Shown here: piece by piece, positions 36,951 to 42,821 of the stretch
Layout of the letters: each line of letters opens with the position of its first letter
Numbering within the stretch: position 1 is the first letter of the stretch
Assembly (NCBI RefSeq): GCF_014750685.1
Contig: NZ_JAAXGE010000002.1
Coordinates: 620,001-684,000 of the forward strand
Direction: 5' to 3'
Origin: Bacteroides sp. GM023
GTDB lineage: Bacteria; Bacteroidota; Bacteroidia; Bacteroidales; Bacteroidaceae
DNA length: 64,000 bases
The notes under the pieces: generated by a model
Seen by the model: the letters and a program-made list of their open reading frames with translations, nothing else
The model's database searches: none
Told to the model about the DNA's origin: nothing
Made by a program: the position numbers and the translations under genes

Positions 36951-37041
36951 AGTTGAGAGTTGAGAATGGAGAGTTGAGAGTTAGCTGCGCTTTCCTACGC
37001 TTATATACTGAATGGTCACTCTCCATTCTCAACTCTCAACT
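36951..37041. repeat. REP-like palindromic element, copy 1
   Basis: A 24-bp perfect inverted repeat (36951-36974 with 37018-37041), built of GTTGAGA units, with a 43-nt centre containing GCTGCGCTTTC. A related element is at 37301-37369. Confidence 0.75.
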
Positions 37042-37062
37042 CTCAACTTCTTAAAGTGTATG

Positions 37063-37095
37063 AAAAAAGGGCTGCGGTTTGTATTCCGCAGCCCT
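37063..37095 (-). terminator. terminator of the smalltalk gene
   Basis: AGGGCTGCGG (37068-37077) with 37086-37095 and an A-run at 37063-37068, a T-run on the minus strand. Confidence 0.8.
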
Positions 37096-37122
37096 CAAAA
37101 CAGGGGTTTTTAATGTTCTCCG

Positions 37123-37245
37123 TCAGTTCTTGCTGTCTGTTCTCTTTTCGCTTTCACTTACCGGGCCATCAGCTCCGGTGAGCCAGACGAAAATTTTACC
37201 GATAACTTTCAGTACTCTCAACGTGTTTCTCCAAAATGGTTTCAT
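37123..37245 (-). CDS. smalltalk family small protein
   Basis: 40 residues: start MKPFWRNTLRVLKVIGKIFV, continuing WLTGADGPVSESEKRTDSKN. It is preceded by a very good Shine-Dalgarno site (AAGGAGGT, 8-16 bases upstream), unusual in Bacteroides where such sites are rare. An amphipathic basic N-terminal helix fits the smalltalk family of short Bacteroides proteins. Function unknown. It lies between the amidase and HU-like genes, the usual neighbours of this family. Confidence 0.75.
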   Translation of the reverse strand: MKPFWRNTLRVLKVIGKIFVWLTGADGPVSESEKRTDSKN

Positions 37246-37300
37246 AATGACCTCCTTTTTAATTGTTGCCGGCAAAGGAAGGGATAAGTTGAGAATGGAG

Positions 37301-37369
37301 AGTGGAGAGTTGAGAGTTGCTGCGCTTTCATGCGTTTATATACCGCATAATCACTCTCAACTCTCCACT
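37301..37369. repeat. REP-like palindromic element, copy 2
   Basis: AGTGGAGAGTTGAGAGT (37301-37317) pairs perfectly with 37353-37369 around a centre similar to copy 1. The right half forms the last codons and stop of the amidase gene. Confidence 0.75.
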
Positions 37370-37824
37370 AAATACAAGTATTCAGTAGCCGCATCGAAAC
37401 AGGGACACTGCTTGATATATTCGCAGGGTTCTATGGTTCCGTTGTGGTTAAGGTCGGGCGATAGGTCACGGTGACCGCAAATCTTTGCTCCCGGATAGGT
37501 AAGCAGCAGGAAGCGGAGAAGGATTTCAAGGCTTTGTTTTTGTGCGTCGGTACGGGTGTCGTCGGCACGTCCGGCGGCGTTCAGACCGCCTTCGTAGGCA
37601 ACTCCTATCGATGGGGTGTTGAAGCCTTTGGCGTGGGCGCCGATGTGGGTGATGTCGCGCATGTGGTGTATCGTTCCGTCTTTGGTGATGTAATAGTGAT
37701 AGCCACATTCGACGAAGCCTTGGCGTTTGTGCATGGAGTCGAGAGCTTCCGGGGTGAGGTTGCTTGTGCAACGGGATGCGGTGCAGTGCACCACAATCAG
37801 GGTGATGTTTCTTTGTTTAATCAT
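37357..37824 (-). CDS. N-acetylmuramoyl-L-alanine amidase (amidase_2 type)
   Basis: 155 residues. Zinc ligands: H of VVHCTAS near residue 13, H of GHRDLSPD near 117 and the following Cys/Asp region (IKQCPCFDAATEY). YHYYITKDGTIHHMRD and GVAYEGG are also typical. It cleaves the amide between MurNAc and L-Ala in peptidoglycan. No signal peptide is visible, as in phage lysins and in the Bacteroides module with HU and DUF4248. The C-terminal end (VES-stop) is contributed by a REP-like repeat. Confidence 0.88.
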   Translation of the reverse strand: MIKQRNITLIVVHCTASRCTSNLTPEALDSMHKRQGFVECGYHYYITKDGTIHHMRDITHIGAHAKGFNTPSIGVAYEGGLNAAGRADDTRTDAQKQSLEILLRFLLLTYPGAKICGHRDLSPDLNHNGTIEPCEYIKQCPCFDAATEYLYLVES

Positions 37825-37996
37825 TGTTTTGTGGGTGATTATGTGAGTGATTTTTTAGTTGTGTATGATTTCTACCCCCTTCCGTCCCCCGTTGGGGGAG
37901 ACGCTTGTCGGGGGAAGTGCTCTTCCCCCTTGCCGCCGGGCGTTCCCCTAGCGAAGAGGGTTCGGGCTGTAGCCGTGGGGGCTGCTGCGCCGCGGC

Positions 37997-38248
37997 TTAA
38001 AAGGGTGAGCCGAAAGAGGTGGTTATCAGTTCCTTTTGCCGGGGTGTGAGGATACGGTTGCTTAGCTGATAGTTTGTTTCTTGCAATGCTTCGAGTAGTT
38101 CGGTGTCGTCCTTTATCCACTGTTTGAGGCGGATAGAAGCGGAAGCGGGTGCGATATTGGGAAAATAAAGTACGGCCAGTTCTTTAAAACCGTAACTCCG
38201 GTTGGTCAGGCTTTGACTGTTGTTTTGTAGGTGTATGTTGGTATACAT
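37997..38248 (-). CDS. DUF4248 family protein
   Basis: 83 residues. YGFKELAVLYFPNIAPASASIRLKQWI and the C-terminal LTPRQKELITTSFGSPF match DUF4248, a small Bacteroides family usually beside an HU-like protein and an amidase. Function unknown. The 170 bases between it and the amidase are GC-rich and hold several short hairpins, with no gene. Confidence 0.8.
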   Translation of the reverse strand: MYTNIHLQNNSQSLTNRSYGFKELAVLYFPNIAPASASIRLKQWIKDDTELLEALQETNYQLSNRILTPRQKELITTSFGSPF

Positions 38249-38343
38249 GGTTATGATATTGGTTTACTGATTGTAAAGGTAGGGGTTTTAATGGCTGGTT
38301 GTTATCCATGCACTTGGTAGATATAGTTATATATGCTTGTTGG

Positions 38344-38389
38344 CAGAGGAAAGTTGTGACAATTGAGCAATTGTCACAACTTTCCTCTG
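38344..38389. promoter_or_regulatory. 46-bp near-perfect palindrome at the inner end of the right arm
   Basis: Arms of 22 bases (38344-38365 and 38368-38389) pair completely around a 2-nt centre. It contains TGTGACAATTG facing CAATTGTCACA. A shorter related palindrome lies in the left arm at 35364-35385. It is placed about 100 bases upstream of the DUF4248 start on the minus strand, so an operator role is possible. Confidence 0.65.
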
Positions 38390-38740
38390 TTTGTAACTTT
38401 TCGGCGGGGCGGACGCCCCGCTGCATGGAGCGGACGGCGAAGCCGACCGCCGGGAATTTCCGCTATTTCACACAGACTGTCCGCAGGGGGCAAACAGTCA
38501 GCCGGACACACCGTCAGGCGCAACCCGAAGGGAGTACAAGCGCCCGCAAGAAGTCGGAAACCCGCAGGAAACCGGGACACGCAGGAGTAACTAAGGGGCG
38601 GTGGTCGGGGTGGCGGCTTGCCGCCACAGTGGTGGCGTTTACATTCCGCAGGGCGTATTCCGCAAGGGTAAACATTAAACGGAGTAACTTTAAGCCTGTT
38701 CCTGAAGCAACGGAAAGCTCCCAAACAGCAGGAATATCTG

Positions 38741-38814
38741 GAATAGGCTGTTATGTTGAATTAAAGCACAAAATCCGGAACGGTTTTGGGACTAATTAAA
38801 CATAATTGCTATTC
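38741..38814. repeat. hairpin in the right arm matching 34933-35015
   Basis: GAATAG plus TTATGTT-type sequence at 38741-38763 pairs with 38793-38814. Sequence differs from the left-arm hairpin but the stem core (TTAAACATAA with its complement) is kept. Confidence 0.65.
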
Positions 38815-39736
38815 CGGATTTCCTGCGCAAAAGCTGCACTCTACTAGAAAAACCGGAAGACCACGGCGCTAGCAACATCACGTCTGGAGGCGGCGGAAGC
38901 TTGCGCCGCCTCCAGTTCAAACGGACAAACCCGCTCAACCGTAAACCCGGGAACCCCGCACCGCAGGGCTGCACTCCTGACTGACACTTCCGTTCCTATA
39001 GCCAGACGAAAAGAGGTAGCGGATTCTCGCCTTAGTCCCGGCGTTAGTGCCGGGCGGAGCGAAACCGCACCGGTCATCGAAACTGTACCCGTACCGCATG
39101 GGCTACCGTTCCGTAAGGGTATACATCGCATAGGGTGCTGCTTCCTTTGCTGTATTCGGCAAGTGAGGGAGCGGCAACCGGAGCCCGAGTATAAGACGGG
39201 AGTAACTTCCGCTATCGTCCGCAAGGGCTACCACCGCATAGGTTGTCGCTTGTAGTCCGACTTTGCCGGGGTATGGGCGGGAGCCGGAGCCGGATACATC
39301 GGGCGGTGTAACTTCTGTAATCACTCACTTTTGATGACTTCGACCGTTATACACAGAAGTAACTTTCTAGAAACTTCCCCAAGAATGTCCCATAGAAACA
39401 CTGTCAGAGGGCGGCTTTCTTTGCGCCCATTGGGTAGCTACGGGAAAGCAAGGAAAGCGGCACGGTGCACAGAAACACGGAACGTCCGAGAAACGCTGCC
39501 GGTGAAGGAATGTTCCGGTTAAACACTGACGGAGTGCTGCTGTGGGGAGCGGGGCTGTGTGGGCGGCGGTATTCCCGCTGCACGCATTGCCACGAACCAC
39601 ACGGCGGCACGGTGAGCAATCAGACGAAAAGCCGCAATACAAAGTATCTGCCGGAATCTGTAGAAACTATCAACTGCAAGCCATCAAGTGCAAGTACTTA
39701 CAAATGGATGGCGTTCTACTGGGAACCTTACGTTTT

Positions 39737-39951
39737 TACAGCGTCTTTTTCCTCTTTTCTTCTACAAAGATAGGCCACAGCCGCCTGTCAGTCAAGAACC
39801 GCTACGCTATTTCAGATAAAAATATCCTGCGCTCCTACGTCGTGCGGTATTTTTATCTGAAATTTCTTGCCTGCCATCCGTCCATGTCCTGGGAGATGTA
39901 TAAGAAAAAAGAAAAAAAATGTGTTCCTATGCAGTGTCGAGGCGGCTATCA
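39737..39951. repeat. hairpin-bearing repeat block B, copy 2
   Basis: Matches 35866-36072 on the other strand. Stem ATTTCAGATAAAAATA (39809-39824) with 39848-39863, perfect. Confidence 0.8.
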
Positions 39952-40081
39952 GGGCGGTCTGCTAGCAGAATCCGGCAGCCGGCTTCTTCCAGGACGAAAC
40001 ATTTGCTAGCACTTTTCCCGAGCTGCAGCAACTTGCCCGGAAAAATCAGCTATCAGTTTTCTGTATTATATCCCCTTAGAG

Positions 40082-40402
40082 TTATACAGCTACCTGTTCT
40101 TCTTTGATAATAGAGATACCCAACGCTCTTTCTATTTTGGAAAGAGTTTCCAATGAAAGATTTTCCCGTCCTTTCAATATTTTCGAGATATACTGTTGGC
40201 TGCAACTCATCATTTCTGCCAGTTGCTTTTGGTTTATCCCCAGTTCGTCCATTTTATCCAGCATCAACATGGCTATGCGCTGTGAATATCGGAGCCATAT
40301 TTTGTTCTCCTGTCTGGCTTCCAGTGCTTCACGCCATTTTGAAGGAGTTGAAGATGCATATTTTTCCAACTTCTCAATGGTTGTTTTCATGTCATTATCC
40401 AT
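40082..40402 (-). CDS. XRE-family HTH protein, candidate antitoxin
   Basis: 106 residues. The C-terminal half is an HTH_3/XRE domain (DELGINQKQLAEMMSCSQQYISKILKGRENLSLETLSKIERALG). The N-terminal half is a charged helix. It follows a 182-residue gene by 17 bases on the same strand, in the toxin-antitoxin order seen in HigBA-like pairs. It would repress its own promoter and neutralise its partner; this is inference from layout. Confidence 0.75.
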   Translation of the reverse strand: MDNDMKTTIEKLEKYASSTPSKWREALEARQENKIWLRYSQRIAMLMLDKMDELGINQKQLAEMMSCSQQYISKILKGRENLSLETLSKIERALGISIIKEEQVAV

Positions 40403-40419
40403 ACTTTTTTCTCCTATAA

Positions 40420-40968
40420 TTAAAGTTCAGTCATATAATCAACAAATCCTGTATCATCAATAACATTTTCCTGCAACAAGAAGTTCCGTACACGTTCCAA
40501 TTTAGCGAGTTCCCTGCTTGTATGTTCTCTTTCCTGCATTGTTGCCGTCAATTTGATAGCCCCACCCGTAATGATATATATCCCGGAAACCAACTTGATA
40601 GCATATAGCCGTAACCATGACGAATGACCGAATTTGCGTTTCAGTCTTGCTTTTTCCTTCTGAAGCATAACATCGGATGCCTGATTGTTATCCAACGGGC
40701 GGAATATCCGGTTTAAATCAGCTTCCGGGGAAATATCTAAAATGATACGTTGCAGGCGGTCGCTATCGTCAATCGTATCGCTTATAGCGATGTTTATATC
40801 AGATATTTTAAAATAGGCAATCAAATCATTAATGTTCTCTATGAAAAATGCGCGCAACCATTGTACGTCGTCCCATTGGTCAATCGTTTTGATAAATTCG
40901 TTATCGTCATTTTCATCGAACCGAACTGCCCACAATCTTCCGTCTCTAGTAATCTTGTCGAATATCAT
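40420..40968 (-). CDS. candidate toxin partner of the XRE protein
   Basis: 182 residues from the ATG at 40966-40968. The frame is open upstream to 41019, but a -7 box at 40989-40996 lies in that part. It begins MIFDKITRDGRLWAVRFDEN and has ISPEADLNRIFRPLDN, then a basic region RLKRKFGHSSWLRLYAIKL and GAIKLTATMQEREHT near the end, a pattern I remember from HigB-like neighbours in Bacteroides. The SWLRLYAIKL ... YIITGGAIKL part recalls RelE/HigB-type folds. The toxic activity is not proven. Confidence 0.6.
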   Translation of the reverse strand: MIFDKITRDGRLWAVRFDENDDNEFIKTIDQWDDVQWLRAFFIENINDLIAYFKISDINIAISDTIDDSDRLQRIILDISPEADLNRIFRPLDNNQASDVMLQKEKARLKRKFGHSSWLRLYAIKLVSGIYIITGGAIKLTATMQEREHTSRELAKLERVRNFLLQENVIDDTGFVDYMTEL

Positions 40969-40988
40969 ATCTTTTTTATTAGTTGTAA

Positions 40989-40996
40989 CAAAGATA
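40989..40996 (-). promoter_or_regulatory. -7 box of the toxin/XRE operon
   Basis: On the minus strand TATCTTTG, a perfect TAnnTTTG match, 21 bases before the start codon at 40968. Confidence 0.6.
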
Positions 40997-41055
40997 CAAA
41001 AAAAGAGGGAAACATACAACTTATAAGTTGATTATTTCGTTTTACGGATAGATTT

Positions 41056-41301
41056 TTATTTTGGTTTAGTAGTTGTATGGTAAATAGTAGTATCAGTATC
41101 CCAATCGTTTATTTCCTCATTTTTGTTTATTTGTAGACTGTCAATCAGATTTTTTTGATGAGTTATTTCCGGTTGTTCGCAACTTCCTATCAATTGTATA
41201 ATAAAGATAATTCCTGCTATAATGATTCCCGCTATAATGTTATTGATAACATTTCTTTTTAAGCCTCTCATATAAGAATTTTGATACCTGTAATTTTGCA
41301 T
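41056..41301 (-). CDS. small single-pass membrane protein
   Basis: 81 residues. A membrane helix (NNIIAGIIIAGIIFIIQLIG, residues about 20-39) separates a short basic N terminus from a 40-residue Asn/Asp/Thr-rich tail. No family was recognised. AT-rich, unlike the GC-rich core of the element. Confidence 0.5.
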   Translation of the reverse strand: MQNYRYQNSYMRGLKRNVINNIIAGIIIAGIIFIIQLIGSCEQPEITHQKNLIDSLQINKNEEINDWDTDTTIYHTTTKPK

Positions 41302-41393
41302 AAATTATATTTTTTACGCTGTGAAGTTAATAAATTAAATGCGATATTTATCACTATTTGTCACTTTAATTAGGTTTATCCGATTAAAGGAAG

Positions 41394-41401
41394 TATCTTT
41401 G
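41394..41401 (+). promoter_or_regulatory. -7 box pointing out of the right end of the element
   Basis: TATCTTTG on the plus strand, 128 bases inside attR, with no element gene behind it. Bases 41302-41529 hold no gene. It may produce a short RNA across attR that ends at the hairpin 41558-41592. Confidence 0.35.
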
Positions 41402-41529
41402 TGTTATAATTAAATCGGACTTTGAAAAAGAATTGATACGGGTTTTGGCTTTTATCGGGGACTAATTCGGGATACACGTATAACTGCTGAAACGTAATAC
41501 ATTGGAATATAGCCTATATGAAGAAGCAT

Positions 41530-41551
41530 GTTCGAATCTTGGTAGGACAAC
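41530..41551 (+). repeat. attR, 22-bp direct repeat
   Basis: Exact copy of the tRNA-Gln 3' segment at 30005-30026. Confidence 0.9.
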
Positions 41552-41557
41552 CAAAGT

Positions 41558-41592
41558 AGCCCTGAAAGAGAATATCTTTCGGGGCTTTTCTT
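41558..41592 (+). terminator. original tRNA-Gln terminator, displaced by the element
   Basis: AGCCCTGAAAGA (41558-41569) pairs with TCTTTCGGGGCT (41574-41585), one G-T pair, then a T-rich run. It would lie just after the tRNA if the element were removed. Confidence 0.8.
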
Positions 41593-41632
41593 TTTTTTAT
41601 GACCTCAAAGCGGCTTATTAAACTAATACGAT

Positions 41633-41640
41633 TATCTTTG
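41633..41640 (+). promoter_or_regulatory. -7 box of the fic gene
   Basis: TATCTTTG, perfect match, 22 bases upstream of the start codon; a leader of only about 15 nt is predicted. Confidence 0.6.
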
Positions 41641-41661
41641 TCATACTTATAATGTCGGAGT

Positions 41662-42423
41662 ATGGATACAGAACTTATTTCTATTTTGCAGGAAGTGGAT
41701 GTTTTGAAGGCAAAACTGGCTTCTTGTCGTCCGTTGCCTGCTGAAGCTTTGAAAAAGATTCAGGAAGCGCTGGATATAGAATATACTTATGAGAGTAACC
41801 GTATTGAAGGTAATACGCTTACGCTTCAGGAAACGGCTTTGGTTGTGAATGAAGGTGTTACTATTGGCGGTAAATCCATGCGCGAACATTTGGAAGCTAT
41901 TAATCATGCAGAAGCTATTGATTATATCAAAGATGTGGCCAGGCAGGATATAGAGATAAGTGAGCGAACAATTAAAGAGATTCATGCTTTAGTGCTTCAT
42001 GGTATCGACAGGGAAAATGCCGGTAAGTATTGCAATGTTCCTGTGATGATTTCAGGTAGTACCCATATGCCGCCACAACCTTATCTGATAGAAAAGCTGA
42101 TGGAAGATTTTATGTTGGAATTTGGCAGAATGGAGAAGGACGGTGTCCATCCTGTCGTTATTGCCGCTTATTTGCATGATGAATTAGTACGCATCCATCC
42201 ATTTATAGATGGCAATGGACGCACTTCACGTCTTTTGATGAACCTTTATTTATTGAGAAAGGGATATGTCATTATTACATTGAAAGGGGATAATGATGCA
42301 AAGCTTCATTATTATAAGTCATTGGAGCGTTCGCATACGGAACAACAGCATGATGATTTTTATCTTTTAGTTGCGGAAGCAGAGAAAAACGCTTTGGAAA
42401 AGTATCTTTCCATTATGATGTAA
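41662..42423 (+). CDS. Fic family protein (class II, with N-terminal inhibitory helix)
   Basis: 253 residues. The catalytic loop HPFIDGNGRTSR is at residues 179-190 and is complete (His, Asp, GNGR, Arg). The N-terminal helix carries S45-N-R-I-E49-G, the self-inhibition motif whose Glu blocks ATP binding in class II Fic proteins. It is expected to transfer AMP (or another nucleotide) to a hydroxyl of a target protein when relieved. The target is unknown. It lies just outside attR and so belongs to the host chromosome. Confidence 0.9.
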   Translation: MDTELISILQEVDVLKAKLASCRPLPAEALKKIQEALDIEYTYESNRIEGNTLTLQETALVVNEGVTIGGKSMREHLEAINHAEAIDYIKDVARQDIEISERTIKEIHALVLHGIDRENAGKYCNVPVMISGSTHMPPQPYLIEKLMEDFMLEFGRMEKDGVHPVVIAAYLHDELVRIHPFIDGNGRTSRLLMNLYLLRKGYVIITLKGDNDAKLHYYKSLERSHTEQQHDDFYLLVAEAEKNALEKYLSIMM

Positions 42424-42465
42424 GAAAATTATTATAGCTTATTTGTATATAATATTAACTGTTTT

Positions 42466-42505
42466 AAAGGTCATCCTATTCATATTTGAATAGGATGACC
42501 TTTTT
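42466..42505 (+). terminator. fic terminator
   Basis: A 17-bp perfect stem (42466-42482 with 42487-42503), a 4-nt loop and a T-run. Confidence 0.9.
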
Positions 42506-42543
42506 GTTAGCAATAATATCTTTACAGTTTTATAATAAACCCG

Positions 42544-42606
42544 GATATCGTTTTTAATAAACTATTGAGGGGGTTATTAAAAACGGTATCAACGTTTATT
42601 AAAAAC
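42544..42606. repeat. cluster of GTTTTTAATAAAC-type repeats
   Basis: Three copies: 42544-42562, an inverted copy 42573-42590, and a third at 42594-42606. The first two can pair over 17 of 18 bases. The rest of the 398-base gap between fic and the GH3 gene holds two terminators and a candidate small RNA. Confidence 0.5.
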
Positions 42607-42644
42607 TATTTTTGGCGGATTTCAGGGTTTTATTGGAATAATAT

Positions 42645-42775
42645 AAACAAAATGGGAGAAAACCATTGCTGATTTTCTCCCATTGTAGTTCTTCCATACA
42701 TGGAAATATATGTTCGATAATGTGCTATTATGTCTTGATTTTTATATAACTCATATTGCTTTTTCTTCTATTTTG
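42645..42775 (-). ncRNA. candidate small RNA or 3' UTR RNA downstream of the GH3 gene
   Basis: On the minus strand a perfect -7 box TATCTTTG (42782-42789) is followed about 90 nt later by a strong hairpin (AATGGGAGAAAA at 42651-42662 with 42673-42684) and a T-rich tail. This would give an RNA of about 130 nt without a gene. The hairpin also serves as terminator of the SusC-SusD-GH3 operon. Confidence 0.45.
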
Positions 42776-42821
42776 GTTCTTCAAAGATACAAAATAAAAA
42801 AGGAAAAGTCAATAGCCGGGA

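Larger units (their letters stand above)
38340..40055. repeat. right arm of the long inverted repeat
   Basis: Reverse complement of 33953-35390 with extra material, mainly repeat block B (39737-39951). No convincing gene in 1.7 kb. Long open frames exist on both strands because of the high GC content and are not supported by any protein family. Confidence 0.85.
30005..41551 (+). mobile_element. integrative element in tRNA-Gln, about 11.5 kb
   Basis: Twenty-two bases of the tRNA 3' part (30005-30026, attL) are repeated exactly at 41530-41551 (attR). A tyrosine integrase gene starts 0.17 kb inside attL. Just outside attR stands a terminator hairpin fit for the tRNA, evidently displaced from it by the insertion. 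Cargo: excisionase-like protein, Lin1244/DUF4373 protein, RHH protein, small proteins, a DUF4248-amidase-smalltalk-HU module and an XRE/toxin-like pair. No relaxase, coupling protein, or phage structural gene is visible, so autonomous transfer is unlikely and a helper would be needed. Confidence 0.88.

Noticed and set aside
38299..39773. Open frames in the right repeat arm
   Set aside because: Same reason as for the left arm: structured repeat DNA without coding signs.
33907..40055. Repeats as a diversity-generating system
   Set aside because: No reverse transcriptase and no template/variable repeat pair with adenine-specific differences is visible.
30005..41551. Element as a complete prophage
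   Set aside because: An amidase and an HU-like protein are present, but no capsid, portal, terminase or tail gene.
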